The notes beneath the pieces are model-generated. The model did no database searches. It was not told where the DNA came from and saw only the letters and a list, made by a program, of their open reading frames with translations. From Paenibacillus hamazuiensis (GTDB taxonomy: Bacteria > Bacillota > Bacilli > Paenibacillales > NBRC-103111): a DNA stretch of 64,000 nt. The DNA is taken from contig NZ_JALRMO010000001.1 of NCBI RefSeq assembly GCF_023276405.1, forward strand, positions 1,426,001 through 1,490,000. Reading direction: 5' to 3'. Each line of letters opens with the position of its first letter. The stretch's first letter is position 1. The translations under genes and the position numbers were made by a program. This document shows, piece by piece, positions 16,668 through 26,005 of the stretch.

Positions 16668-18215
16668 ATGAGACGCATATTGGTTGTTGACGACGAAGCC
16701 ATTCAGCGCAGAGTGCTCGGGAAAATTATCCGGAATGCCGTGCCCGCTTATGAGGTGCTTGAGGCCGGCAACGGCAAAGCGGCGCTGGACCTTGTCAGGG
16801 AGACGGCCATCGACATCGTGCTTACGGACATCCGTATGCCGATGATGGACGGATTACAATTTATCGAAAATTTGCAGCAGCTGCGGCAGGGCGTCAAAAT
16901 CGTCATATTGACCGGGTACCGTTATTTTGAATACGCGCAAAAAGCGATTCAATTGGGGGCTTCCGACTTTTTGCTGAAGCCGGTGCGGGAGGAAACGATC
17001 GCCGAAACGATCAAAAGGATGGACATGACTCTGAAGCAGGAGCGGGAAACTTGGCAGCAAGTGTCCGCTTATTACGGGCAAATGCTGCACGATTGGGTCG
17101 TATTCGGCATTCAGGACCAGCGGCAGGAGATCATCGCGAAATTTTCGCTGCAGCATCGGGGGATGGTATTCGTCACCGAGCTGTTACCGTATGCCACTAT
17201 CCCGGACCGCATGCAGGAAGAGCTGCGAAGTAATGTGAGCCGCAGGTTGAATGAATTTATGGAGCCGCACGGCTCTGCCGTTTCTTTTATGTCCAAAGAA
17301 AACAACGCGCATATCGTGACCTTGATCACGTACCGCGAGCATTCGCCCGTCGATGAGCTGTTTATGAGGCTGGCGGGCGAGCTTGCCGCCGAGTTCGGTC
17401 ATGAAGCCGCCGTTTTTCTGGGCATCGGGAATGAAAAGCCGGTGGCGGAATCCGTCCGGCAGTCGTATTTGGAAGCGCTCGAGGCAGTCACATTTCGCTA
17501 TTACCTGCAGGGGAAGGCACTGACGTTCAGACATGCGGCAGACCGGACGTGCGGGTTTGCCTATAACGCCGCCAAGGAAGAGGAGCTCATCAAGGAAGCG
17601 ATCCGCAAGACGCGGGACGAAGAGCTCGCCGGGTTGGCGGAAGAGCTGTTTGCCGGTGCGCTCAGCAAAGGGTTTCCGCCGGTGGAGCAGTGGAAAAATA
17701 CGCTCGTCCGAATTATGGTCAATGTCTCCTACGCGGTAAAGGATTTCATGCCCGAGGCTGAATACGTCAGCACTGTTTCCGTGCTGGAGGAACGGCTGCG
17801 CCGATGTTCCGATAACGCGGAGGCGAAGAATCGGTTTACCGAGGCGCTTCTTATGTTCAGCAGCACGATTAGGGGACACAGATCGAAGAAACACGAAACG
17901 GTGATCGAGAAGTTTGCTGCCTTTATGGACGGTGCGTATATGCAGGACCTTTCCTTGGAAACCGTGGCGAGGCAGCTGTATTTCAGCCCGAACTATTTGA
18001 GTGCGATGATTAAAAATCAAACGGGGATGACATTCAGCAAATATTTATCCGACGTCAGATTGAAAAAAGCCGTGAAGCTGCTGGAAGAGACGGAACTTAA
18101 AGTATACGAGATCGCCGCCAGGGCCGGCTTCCGCGATGAAAAATATTTTTACCGAGTATTCAAAGGAAAGTTTGGCTTAACGCCGGATGAGTATAGAAGA
18201 GAACGAGCGCAGTAG
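16668..18215 (+). CDS. Response regulator with AraC-type DNA-binding domain, YesN type
   Basis: A 515-residue cytoplasmic regulator. The receiver domain spans residues 1-120 with D-D-E at 8-10, the phosphoacceptor aspartate in L-T-D-I-R-M-P near residue 54 and the conserved lysine in L-L-K-P near 103. A long middle region of unknown fold is followed by two AraC helix-turn-helix motifs in the last 100 residues (L-S-L-E-T-V-A-R-Q-L-Y-F-S-P-N-Y-L-S and V-Y-E-I-A-A-R-A-G-F). It is the partner of the YesM-type kinase at 11616 and probably activates the transporter and GH32 genes. Confidence 0.88.
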   Translation: MRRILVVDDEAIQRRVLGKIIRNAVPAYEVLEAGNGKAALDLVRETAIDIVLTDIRMPMMDGLQFIENLQQLRQGVKIVILTGYRYFEYAQKAIQLGASDFLLKPVREETIAETIKRMDMTLKQERETWQQVSAYYGQMLHDWVVFGIQDQRQEIIAKFSLQHRGMVFVTELLPYATIPDRMQEELRSNVSRRLNEFMEPHGSAVSFMSKENNAHIVTLITYREHSPVDELFMRLAGELAAEFGHEAAVFLGIGNEKPVAESVRQSYLEALEAVTFRYYLQGKALTFRHAADRTCGFAYNAAKEEELIKEAIRKTRDEELAGLAEELFAGALSKGFPPVEQWKNTLVRIMVNVSYAVKDFMPEAEYVSTVSVLEERLRRCSDNAEAKNRFTEALLMFSSTIRGHRSKKHETVIEKFAAFMDGAYMQDLSLETVARQLYFSPNYLSAMIKNQTGMTFSKYLSDVRLKKAVKLLEETELKVYEIAARAGFRDEKYFYRVFKGKFGLTPDEYRRERAQ

Positions 18216-18244
18216 AAAATTGGTGAAAGATGGAGGTGGAGCGG

Positions 18245-19762
18245 GTGGTTGAAGGTCAAGGCAACCGGAATTTTCAAGAGCCGTACCGGCCACAGCTGCA
18301 TTTCAGCCCGGCTGCCGGCTGGATGAACGATCCTAACGGGATGGTGTATTACGAAGGAGAATACCACTTGTTTTATCAATATTACCCGGATGGAACTAGA
18401 TGGGGGCCGATGCATTGGGGCCACGCTGTAAGTCCGGACATGGTACAGTGGAAACATCTGCCGATCGCGCTTGCTCCTGACGAACACGGAACGATATTTT
18501 CCGGGAGCGCTGTTGTCGATTGGCGGGATACGACGGGATTTTTTCGCGGCGGCAGCGGTCTTGTTGCGATTTTCACGCAGCATGATACCGATCCCGGGAC
18601 CGGAAAGCAGCGCCAGCGGCAAAGCTTGGCCTACAGCTCGGACAAAGGGCGCACCTGGACGATGTACGCCGGCAATCCGGTTCTGAGCGAACCGGAGCTC
18701 GCCGACTTTCGCGACCCGAAGGTATTCTGGTATGAACCGAAGCGGCAGTGGGTGATGGTCATCTCGGCTGCCGATCATATTCGCTTCTATCGTTCCGATG
18801 ATTTGAAAAGCTGGGAGCTTACCGGACAATTCGGCAACGATGGACAGGGCTCTCACGACGGGGTTTGGGAATGCCCGGACTTGTTCGAGCTGCCCGTGGA
18901 TGGGGGCGCAGCGGGGCTTAAGAAATGGGTGCTCATCGTCAGCATAGGGGAACGACCTGACCTGCCTGAGGGCTCGCGCACGCAGTATTTTGTCGGCAGC
19001 TTCGACGGGGACATGTTCCATAACGACAACCCGGCGGAAACGGTGCTGTGGCTGGATGCCGGCAGAGATAACTACGCGGGCGTCACGTGGTCGGACATTC
19101 CGGAGGAGGATGGCAGGCGGCTGTTTATCGGTTGGATGAGCAATTGGAAATATGCGAATTTGACGCCTACGGACAAATGGCGAGGCGCCATGACGATTCC
19201 GAGAGAGCTTCGGCTGTACGACTCGGGGCAAGGCGTCCGCTTGCGCCAGTTTCCGGTAAGAGAGCTCGAAGAGCTTCGCAAGTCTGCGGTTCACGTTACA
19301 TCGGCGGCGCTTCGGGACGGGGAGCGTAAGCTTTTGATCGAATGCGGCGGTTTGCTCGACATGGAAGCGCAATTCGAATGGGACGAAGGCACCTCCGAGA
19401 TCGGTCTTATCTTGCGCATGTCGGAATCCGAGTCGGAGGAGACGGTGATCGGCCTTGATACGGCAACCTTACGGCTGTTCGCAGACCGGACGCGTTCCGG
19501 CGACTCCGGCTTCCATCCGTTGTTTGCCTGCCGGCACGATGCGGTTCTGGAGGAGCCTGCGGGAGAACGGAAGCTGAAGCTGCGCATGATCATGGACCGG
19601 TGCTCGGTCGAGGTTTTTGCGAATGACGGAAGCGCCGTTATCACAGATTTGGTTTTCCCGCTTGCCAGGGACAAGATACGTATGGAAGCATATGTTAATG
19701 GCGGTCGGGCGACGGTTCAGGCGGAAGCGATTGAGCTGCAGTCGATTTATTCGACGGAATAA
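18245..19762 (+). CDS. Glycoside hydrolase family 32 beta-fructosidase (sucrose/levan/inulin type)
   Basis: A 505-residue GH32 enzyme. The nucleophile motif W-M-N-D-P-N-G is near residue 26, the F-R-D-P motif near 157 and the acid/base E-C in W-E-C-P-D-L near 211. A C-terminal beta-sandwich follows, with M-D-R-C-S-V-E-V-F near 450, as in sucrose-6-phosphate hydrolases and levanases. No signal peptide is seen, so it should act in the cytoplasm on imported sugar. The GTG at 18245 is preferred because GGAGGTGGAGC lies directly before it; the ATG at 18230 would place the ribosome binding site inside the gene. Whether the substrate is sucrose, sucrose-6-phosphate or oligofructose is not clear. Confidence 0.85.
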   Translation: MVEGQGNRNFQEPYRPQLHFSPAAGWMNDPNGMVYYEGEYHLFYQYYPDGTRWGPMHWGHAVSPDMVQWKHLPIALAPDEHGTIFSGSAVVDWRDTTGFFRGGSGLVAIFTQHDTDPGTGKQRQRQSLAYSSDKGRTWTMYAGNPVLSEPELADFRDPKVFWYEPKRQWVMVISAADHIRFYRSDDLKSWELTGQFGNDGQGSHDGVWECPDLFELPVDGGAAGLKKWVLIVSIGERPDLPEGSRTQYFVGSFDGDMFHNDNPAETVLWLDAGRDNYAGVTWSDIPEEDGRRLFIGWMSNWKYANLTPTDKWRGAMTIPRELRLYDSGQGVRLRQFPVRELEELRKSAVHVTSAALRDGERKLLIECGGLLDMEAQFEWDEGTSEIGLILRMSESESEETVIGLDTATLRLFADRTRSGDSGFHPLFACRHDAVLEEPAGERKLKLRMIMDRCSVEVFANDGSAVITDLVFPLARDKIRMEAYVNGGRATVQAEAIELQSIYSTE

Positions 19763-19834
19763 CGGAGAACAAGCTTTTTCAAACCAAACGACAGGGGCGG
19801 TTAGCCAATGTTGTCAGGTTAAGCGGCGGGACCA

Positions 19835-20018
19835 TAGCGGAACTATGGTGCGCTAAGTGGAGCAATTTCAGCTGTTTTTAAAAATTAGCGGAACTCAGCT
19901 GTGCTAATGGATTGCTTTCCCGCTCCTCAAGCCATTTTCCATCAACTTAGCGCATTTCAGTTCCTCTATTTTTTTCATGCGCCCATTTATGTGCAGATAG
20001 CGAACGTGGGTTCCGCTA
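19835..20018. repeat. Four 21-bp imperfect palindromes, spaced about 50-60 bp
   Basis: Copies lie at 19835-19855, 19886-19906, 19948-19968 and 19998-20018. Each is exactly 21 bases, begins TAGCG (three copies) or its palindromic counterpart, and ends CGCTA, TGCTA or CTCTA, with AGTTCC or GGAACT in one arm. The third and fourth are inverted relative to the first two. They occupy the long spacer between the GH32 gene and prkA and overlap no plausible gene. They look like a dispersed intergenic repeat family. Confidence 0.7.
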
Positions 20019-20141
20019 TGTAAATCCGATTTCCTTCAGATTCCCCGCGACGGACAGCCCTTGGCTGACGGTAGGCTTCGCCTTCCCCGGTTCGGGACAT
20101 TCCCATAAAAATGATGCCTATGCCGGGTGTGCAGCGGAAGG

Positions 20142-20171
20142 GGCTGTCGATTATACGATCGACAGCCTTTT
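20142..20171 (+). terminator. Rho-independent terminator before prkA
   Basis: GGCTGTCGA (20142-20150) pairs with TCGACAGCC (20159-20167), followed by TTTT. No gene ends directly upstream on this strand, so it may end leaky transcription from the sugar operon. The rest of the 736-base spacer holds only the palindrome repeats and an A+T-rich stretch with TATAATTG near 20341 that could be a promoter. Confidence 0.65.
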
Positions 20172-20498
20172 GATCGTAATCACTCTTTTTGTCCAGGACG
20201 AAAAGCCTTTTTCCCCCTTTTTTTCTTCCATTCTCCCTCCGCAGACGGCCCTGCTTCCATACTTTTCTGATGTGCCGGTGAATCAAATTTTAAATGTCGG
20301 AAAATTAAGAAAATTCTATTTATTCGATCCGCCGAATCTAGTATAATTGAAATAGACAACTGAATAATGATAGGTTCCCGTCGTCCGTCGCCATACACTG
20401 TGTCAGGGTTGGTTGCATCTGTTAAAAGCTGCATACTTTCATGCCTCGCGCACGGTGTTTTTGCGTTTTCCATTACAGCTTGAGGAGGCGAAAAGAGT

Positions 20499-22397
20499 AT
20501 GTCGTTCATGGAAAAACTCGAAGGTTACCGGAAAAAACATCTCGATTTGGTGTGGGAAGGCTCGTTCGCCGATTATTTGCTCCTGGTCAAGCAGCGGCCG
20601 ACTGTGGCGGCGCTCGCCCACGACCGGATTTATCGCATGATCGAAGCCGCCGGCATTATCGATCGCGGCAACGGGAAACGCGAGTATACGTTTTTCAGCA
20701 AAGCGCTGTTCGGTCTTGAAGAGCCGATTCAGACGCTGGTCGAGGAATATTTCCGCCCGGCGGCTCAGCGGCTGGACGTGCGCAAGCGGCTGCTGCTCTT
20801 GATGGGCCCGGTGAGCGGCGGCAAGTCGACGCTGGTCAGTCTGCTCAAGGAAGGGCTGGCCGAGTTTACCCGCACCGACGACGGCGCCGTATATGCGATC
20901 AAGGGCTGCCCGATGCAGGAGGACCCGCTTCATCTTGTCCCGCATGAGCTGCGGCGCGATTTTCAGCACGAATACGGCGTGAAGATCGAAGGCGATTTGT
21001 GCCCGGTGTGCCGGCTGCGTTTGGAGGAGGAGCACTGCGGGCGTATGGAGGATATGCGCGTCGTACGGGTATTCTTCTCCGAGGCAAACCGCACCGGCAT
21101 CGGCACATTTGCGCCGTCCGATCCGAAATCGCAGGACATCGCCGACTTGACCGGAAGCATCGACTTCTCGACGATTTCCCAGTACGGCTCGGAATCCGAT
21201 CCGCGGGCGTACCGGTTCGACGGCGAGCTGAATAAGGCGAACCGCGGTTTAATGGAATTTCAGGAGATGCTGAAGTGCGATGAGAAATTTTTGTGGAACC
21301 TGCTGTCGTTGACTCAGGAGGGCAATTTTAAAGCGGGGCGTTTTGCGCTCATCAGCGCCGACGAGCTGATCGTCGCCCATACGAACGAAACGGAGTACCG
21401 CGCTTTTATTTCCAATAAAAAGAACGAAGCGCTCCATTCGCGGATGATCGTGATGCGCATCCCGTACAATTTGAAGGTCAGCCAGGAGGAGCGCATTTAC
21501 GGCAAGCTCATCGAAGCGTCCGACATTCGCGGCGTGCATCTTGCCCCGAAGGCGCTTTGGACGGCGGCCGTCTTCAGCATCCTGTCGCGTCTGGCGGAGC
21601 CGAAGAAAATGGGCATCGACCTTGTCAAAAAAATGTATGCCTACGACGGCGTCAGCACCGACGGGCTCAAGAGCGGCGATGTGGACGAGCTGCGGAAGGA
21701 ATATCCCGACGAGGGCATGTCCGGCGTCGATCCGCGCTACGTCATCAACCGGATCTCGTCGGCTCTCATCCGCGGCGATAAAACGTGCATCAACGCGCTT
21801 GACGTGCTGCGTTCGCTGAAGGAAGGGCTCGACCAGCACGCCTCGATCTCGAAGGAGGAGCGGGAGCGGCTGCTCGGCCTCATCACGATCGCCCGCAAGG
21901 AATACGACCACTCCGCCAAGACGGAAATTCAGCGGGCTTTCGTATATTCGTTCGAGGAGTCGGCGCATACGATGCTGAACAACTATTTGGACAATGTCGA
22001 GGCGTACTGCAACGGCTTCAAGATGAAGGACCCAATTACCGAGGAGGAGCACGATCCGGACGAGAAGCTGATGCGTTCCATCGAAGAGCAGATCGGCATT
22101 ACGGAAAACCAGAAGCGGGCGTTCCGCGAAGAAATTTTGATCAAAATTTCCAGCTTGGCGCGCAAAGGCAAAACGTTCGAATATACGTCGCACGAAAAGC
22201 TGAAGGAAGCGATCGAGATGAAGCTGTTCGCGGATTTGAAGGATGTCGTGAAAATTACGACATCGTCCTCGCACCCCGATGAAACGCAGCTCAAACGCAT
22301 GAACGAGGTGTCGAAGCGGCTTATCGAACATCACGGTTACTGCGCCGTCTGCGCGAACGAGCTGATGAAATACGTAGGCAGCCTGCTGAACCGCTAG
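20499..22397 (+). CDS. prkA: PrkA serine protein kinase/AAA ATPase
   Basis: A 632-residue protein matching the length of Bacillus PrkA. An N-terminal AAA-type region contains the Walker A segment M-G-P-V-S-G-G-K-S-T near residue 104. A C-terminal PrkA kinase-like domain follows. The start ATG lies after GAGGAGGCG. PrkA, YhbH and SpoVR are encoded together in many bacteria and take part in stationary-phase or sporulation physiology in Bacillus. In Escherichia coli the homologous set is YeaG-YeaH-YcgB. The three genes here are closely spaced and form one operon. Confidence 0.93.
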   Translation: MSFMEKLEGYRKKHLDLVWEGSFADYLLLVKQRPTVAALAHDRIYRMIEAAGIIDRGNGKREYTFFSKALFGLEEPIQTLVEEYFRPAAQRLDVRKRLLLLMGPVSGGKSTLVSLLKEGLAEFTRTDDGAVYAIKGCPMQEDPLHLVPHELRRDFQHEYGVKIEGDLCPVCRLRLEEEHCGRMEDMRVVRVFFSEANRTGIGTFAPSDPKSQDIADLTGSIDFSTISQYGSESDPRAYRFDGELNKANRGLMEFQEMLKCDEKFLWNLLSLTQEGNFKAGRFALISADELIVAHTNETEYRAFISNKKNEALHSRMIVMRIPYNLKVSQEERIYGKLIEASDIRGVHLAPKALWTAAVFSILSRLAEPKKMGIDLVKKMYAYDGVSTDGLKSGDVDELRKEYPDEGMSGVDPRYVINRISSALIRGDKTCINALDVLRSLKEGLDQHASISKEERERLLGLITIARKEYDHSAKTEIQRAFVYSFEESAHTMLNNYLDNVEAYCNGFKMKDPITEEEHDPDEKLMRSIEEQIGITENQKRAFREEILIKISSLARKGKTFEYTSHEKLKEAIEMKLFADLKDVVKITTSSSHPDETQLKRMNEVSKRLIEHHGYCAVCANELMKYVGSLLNR

Positions 22398-22411
22398 AGG
22401 GGGGAACTGCG

Positions 22412-23578
22412 ATGAACAAGCCGATGTTTATTTTATCGCACGACGACTGGTCGCTTCATCGCAAAGGCGAGCTCGATCAGGAACGCCACAAACGCAAAGT
22501 GAAGGAAGCGATCAAGCAAAATTTGGCCGACCTCGTCAGCGAAGAATCGATCATCGTGCCGCAGGGCGACAAAGTCGTCAAGGTGCCGGTACGCAGCCTG
22601 GACGAGCCCAAGTTCCGATTCGACTACGCGAACCAAAACCAGGTCGGGCAGGGCGGCGGCGGAACGAAGCCGGGCGATGTGCTCGGCCGGGCTCCGGAAG
22701 ACGGGCAAGGCGACGGACCGGGCAAAGGCAAGCAGGCCGGTGATCAGGCGGGCGTCGATTATTACGAGGCCGAGGTGACGATCGACGAGCTTGCGGAGAT
22801 CATTTTCGAGGATTTGCAGCTGCCCCGGCTGAAGCCGAAAAGCTACCCCGACATGACGGTGGACGATATCCACTGGAGCGATGTGCGCCGCAAAGGCATG
22901 ATGGGCAATGTGGACAAGCGGCGCACCCTGCTGGAGTCGATCAAACGGCAGGCGATGTCCGGTGAGGCGGGCGGCGCAGCGGCCGGTTCGATCCATAACG
23001 ACGATCTGCGCTTCAAGACGTGGGACGACATCCGCAAGCCTCAGTCGTCCGCTGTCGTGCTGGCGATGATGGACACGTCCGGCTCCATGGGGACGTTCGA
23101 GAAATATATCGCGCGCAGCTTTTTTTTCTGGATGACGCGTTTTTTGCGGTCGAAATACGAATTTGTCGACATCCGCTTTCTGGCCCATCATACGGAGGCG
23201 AAGGAAGTGAGCGAGGACGAGTTTTTCCATAGGGGAGAAAGCGGCGGAACCCGCTGCTCGTCGGTGTATGAGCTTGCGCACAAGCTGGTGGACGAGCGGT
23301 TTCATCCGCAGCGGCATAACGTGTACGCGTTCCATTTTTCCGACGGCGATAATTTCGATGCGGACAACGCGCTTGCGGTACGGCTCGCGACCGAGCTGGC
23401 GGAGAGGATCAATATGCTCGGCTACGGGGAAATACGCACGTCTCCGTACGGCAGCAATCGGCTTTGGGAAGCGCTCGACGGCATCCGGCATCCGGCGTTC
23501 GTGCGGACGCTGCTGCGCGAGAAAAGCGACGTGCTTAAAACGCTGCAAGCTTTTTTTCGGGATGAGATTGCGGGGTAA
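22412..23578 (+). CDS. yhbH: YhbH family stress/sporulation protein (DUF444)
   Basis: A 388-residue DUF444 protein. A glycine-rich stretch at about residues 78-115 is typical. A von Willebrand factor A-like part follows, with the metal-binding motif D-T-S-G-S-M-G near residue 220. It lies 14 bases after prkA, with AGGGGGGAA before its ATG. Its homologue in enteric bacteria is YeaH. It is required for normal sporulation in Bacillus, although its biochemical activity is not known. Confidence 0.92.
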   Translation: MNKPMFILSHDDWSLHRKGELDQERHKRKVKEAIKQNLADLVSEESIIVPQGDKVVKVPVRSLDEPKFRFDYANQNQVGQGGGGTKPGDVLGRAPEDGQGDGPGKGKQAGDQAGVDYYEAEVTIDELAEIIFEDLQLPRLKPKSYPDMTVDDIHWSDVRRKGMMGNVDKRRTLLESIKRQAMSGEAGGAAAGSIHNDDLRFKTWDDIRKPQSSAVVLAMMDTSGSMGTFEKYIARSFFFWMTRFLRSKYEFVDIRFLAHHTEAKEVSEDEFFHRGESGGTRCSSVYELAHKLVDERFHPQRHNVYAFHFSDGDNFDADNALAVRLATELAERINMLGYGEIRTSPYGSNRLWEALDGIRHPAFVRTLLREKSDVLKTLQAFFRDEIAG

Positions 23579-23595
23579 TAGGGAGGTGGGGCCGG

Positions 23596-24840
23596 GTGTT
23601 CGATACGGACTATGAAAAGCTGGAAAAGGCAATTGAAACTTTACACCAAATGGGTGCGGAACGAGGTTTGGATTATTTTCCGATGCGATATGAGATATGT
23701 CCGGCCGAAGTGCTATACTCCATCGGCGCTTACGGGATGCCGACGAGGTTTGCGCATTGGAGCTTCGGCAAAGCATATCAGCGGATGAAGTCGGAGTACG
23801 ACATGGGGCTGAGCCGCATTTACGAGCTGGTCATTAACTCGGATCCGTGTTATGCGTTTTTGCTGGACTCCAATTCGCTGCTGCAAAATAAGCTGATCGT
23901 CGCTCATGTGCTCGGCCACAGCGATTTTTTCAAAAACAATGCGATGTTTGCCGCGACCGACCGCGATATGGTGAGCCGGATGGCATTGTTTGCCGATCGG
24001 GTGGGAGAATTCGAGCACCGGTACGGTCCGGACGCTGTGGAGTCGTTTCTCGATGCGGGACTGGCCATTCAGGAGCATGTCGATCCGTACATTCGTGCCG
24101 GCCGGGCGCGCGGTTACGTGGAGGCGGAAGGCGGCGACAAGGACGTCATCGGCTTCATCGCCCGCGAATCGCGGGTTTTGGAAGATTGGCAGCGGGAAAT
24201 TTTGTACATGCTGCGGGCGGAGATGCTGTATTTCTGGCCGCAGATGGAAACGAAAATTTTGAACGAAGGCTGGGCGTCATATTGGCATTTGCGGCTGATG
24301 GAGCAGTTGGAGCTGGAAGAAGCCGAAATTATCGAATTTGCCAAAATGAACGCCGGCGTCGTTCAGCCCGGCCAAGGACGGCTGAATCCGTATTATCTGG
24401 GGCTGCGCATGCTGCAGCATATCGAGCGGAAACAAGGGATAGAGGCGCTGTTTGAAATTCGCGAGACCGATTCGGATGCCTCGTTCGTGCGTAATTATTT
24501 GACGCAGGAGCTCGTCACGGACATGGATCTGTTCCTTTTCCGGCGCGAAAGCGGAGTGTATAAAGTCACGGCGACCGATGTGGAGCAGGTTCGCGACCAG
24601 CTCGTGCGTTCCCGCACGAACGGCGGATTTCCATATATCACGGCCAAGGACGGAGATTTCCACAGTCGCGGAGAGCTGCTGCTGGTGCACCGTTTCGAGG
24701 GGCTGGAGCTGGACCGCAAATACATCGAGCGGACGCTTCCGCTCGTATTCAAGTTATGGGGCCGCCCCGTACACCTCGAAACGAATGCCGGCGGCAAGCC
24801 GATCACTTACGCCTGGGACGGCAGGCAGCTTTCGGCGTGA
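23596..24840 (+). CDS. spoVR: SpoVR family protein
   Basis: A 414-residue member of the SpoVR/YcgB family. Recognisable segments are M-P-T-R-F-A-H-W-S-F-G-K near residue 48, V-I-N-S-D-P-C-Y-A-F-L near 77 and E-G-W-A-S-Y-W-H near 223. It is somewhat shorter than Bacillus subtilis SpoVR, which is about 468 residues. The GTG at 23596 follows GGGAGGTGGGG. SpoVR affects spore cortex formation in Bacillus. It ends the prkA-yhbH-spoVR operon and is followed by a multi-stem terminator. Confidence 0.9.
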   Translation: MFDTDYEKLEKAIETLHQMGAERGLDYFPMRYEICPAEVLYSIGAYGMPTRFAHWSFGKAYQRMKSEYDMGLSRIYELVINSDPCYAFLLDSNSLLQNKLIVAHVLGHSDFFKNNAMFAATDRDMVSRMALFADRVGEFEHRYGPDAVESFLDAGLAIQEHVDPYIRAGRARGYVEAEGGDKDVIGFIARESRVLEDWQREILYMLRAEMLYFWPQMETKILNEGWASYWHLRLMEQLELEEAEIIEFAKMNAGVVQPGQGRLNPYYLGLRMLQHIERKQGIEALFEIRETDSDASFVRNYLTQELVTDMDLFLFRRESGVYKVTATDVEQVRDQLVRSRTNGGFPYITAKDGDFHSRGELLLVHRFEGLELDRKYIERTLPLVFKLWGRPVHLETNAGGKPITYAWDGRQLSA

Positions 24841-24875
24841 GCGGACTGACTTTGCGATAAGCAAGCACTTCGTGC

Positions 24876-24942
24876 AGAGGGGCCGAGGAACGTCATTCCA
24901 GCGCAGTTTGGAATGGTTTTCCCCGGGCCTCTTTACTTTTTT
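24876..24942 (+). terminator. Terminator after spoVR
   Basis: Nested stems are visible: AGAGG with CCTCT outside, GGAA with TTCC in the middle, and CATTCCA with TGGAATG at the tip. TTTACTTTTTT follows. It separates the spoVR operon from the tRNA gene. Confidence 0.65.
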
Positions 24943-24977
24943 CGGCTGGCTGAGTATAATAGTCCATGTTGTCTTAT

Positions 24978-25064
24978 GCGGTCGTGGCGGAATTGGCAGA
25001 CGCGCTAGATTCAGGTTCTAGTGGTGTAACAGCCGTGGAGGTTCGAGTCCTCTCGACCGCACCA
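24978..25064 (+). tRNA. tRNA-Leu (anticodon CAG)
   Basis: An 87-base class II tRNA. The acceptor stem is GCGGTCG (24978-24984) with CGACCGC (25054-25060), followed by A and an encoded CCA. The anticodon stem CTAGA/TCTAG encloses the loop TTCAGGT, giving anticodon CAG at 25012-25014. A long variable arm follows, then the T arm with GTTCGAGTC. It reads CUG codons. Confidence 0.96.
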
Positions 25065-25077
25065 TACCGTCAAACAA

Positions 25078-25100
25078 ACTCTTCTCTTAGGAAGGGTTTT
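25078..25100 (+). terminator. Terminator after tRNA-Leu
   Basis: ACTCTTC pairs with GAAGGGT around TCTTAG, with one G-T wobble, and a T-rich tract follows. Confidence 0.7.
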
Positions 25101-25406
25101 TATTTTGTTTTCTAACATGTTATCGTAAATATATATTCTACAAAGCGCAGAAGATGAGGCTCTCCACCTTCGGAAAGCCTCGCATTATCAACTGCTCCGC
25201 CGAATTTTCGCGTCACCTTGCGTTGCCGAGAAGTTGTTTGGAGAGCGTTCTGGAACGGCTGGAAAGCCGGGGCACGACCGTGGAACTGGCGGACGAAAGA
25301 GTGATGGGACAACCTCTTCAGATTGATTTTCGCGGCGACGACGGCGTTTGGCATCCATTTCTTCATCCTCTTCACTCCATATCGTTTAACTTGCTGTCAG
25401 ATTTAA
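25101..25406. other. Intergenic stretch without a recognisable gene
   Basis: Short open frames exist on both strands here, but none begins behind a good ribosome binding site or resembles a known protein. The minus-strand frame at 25112-25375 could be an unrecognisable gene remnant. A mobile-element boundary next to the tRNA is possible, but no duplicate of the tRNA 3' end was found in the window. Confidence 0.4.
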
Positions 25407-25955
25407 TCAAATTCGAGTTTGAACCCTTCCGAGCCACTCTCTTTTTAATAATGCATATTGGAAGGTGTTTTCATATTTGGGTGTCCCATCCTCGTACTTA
25501 GTGAAAGAAATAAATTCTACAAAACAGCCTTCTTTACGCATGCCTAATTTTTCACATAGCTTTTGTGACCTAACGTTATCATCCTCGACATACGCATACA
25601 GCCTTCGGGCTTCTTTTTGCGTAAACAGATACCAGAAGAAGGCTTCCGCGCTTTCACTAGCATATCCCATTCCTTCATATTTGGCATTGAAGTTCCATCC
25701 AATGCTAAACGTATCAGGCTCTTCTTGCAGATAAAATAGTTCTCCTATTAGCGCATTGCTCTCTTTCAAGCAGACTGCAAGATAGGAGTCATCATAACTT
25801 CTTTCCTGAATCTTTAAAACGGCATCTTCCAATGTCGAAACTTTATCGCCAAGGAAGCAGTTCGCTCTGGGATTAGCCGCATATTCCAAAAATCCTTGAG
25901 CATCTGTCGCAGAAAAATTTCGTAACCTCAATCGATTGGTTTCAATGATTTGCAT
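25407..25955 (-). CDS. GNAT family N-acetyltransferase (RimJ/RimL type)
   Basis: A 182-residue acetyltransferase of the Acetyltransf_3 group. It starts with the typical T-N-R-L-R-L-R-N-F segment. The acetyl-CoA binding loop is near residue 95 (Y-E-G-M-G-Y-A-S-E-S-A), and V-E-D-D-N-V-R-S-Q-K-L-C-E-K-L-G-M near 122 is the classic GNAT C-terminal motif. ATG follows AGAGGAAC. It opens an A+T-richer segment and stands alone. The acceptor substrate is unknown. Confidence 0.85.
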   Translation of the reverse strand: MQIIETNRLRLRNFSATDAQGFLEYAANPRANCFLGDKVSTLEDAVLKIQERSYDDSYLAVCLKESNALIGELFYLQEEPDTFSIGWNFNAKYEGMGYASESAEAFFWYLFTQKEARRLYAYVEDDNVRSQKLCEKLGMRKEGCFVEFISFTKYEDGTPKYENTFQYALLKREWLGRVQTRI

Positions 25956-26005
25956 GGATAGTTCCTCTCTTTCGACTCAATTTTGAAAGCAGTTTAGAAG
26001 GTGTA

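Noticed and set aside
18149-19372. A 407-codon open frame antisense to the GH32 gene
   Set aside because: GH32 catalytic motifs are on the plus strand; the antisense frame has no domain features.
22433-23776. A 447-codon open frame antisense to yhbH
   Set aside because: It mirrors the codon bias of the clearly real yhbH gene, lacks a good ribosome binding site and resembles no protein.
25112-25501. Overlapping open frames after tRNA-Leu
   Set aside because: No ribosome binding sites, no recognisable domains, and the plus-strand frame runs into the GNAT gene on the other strand.
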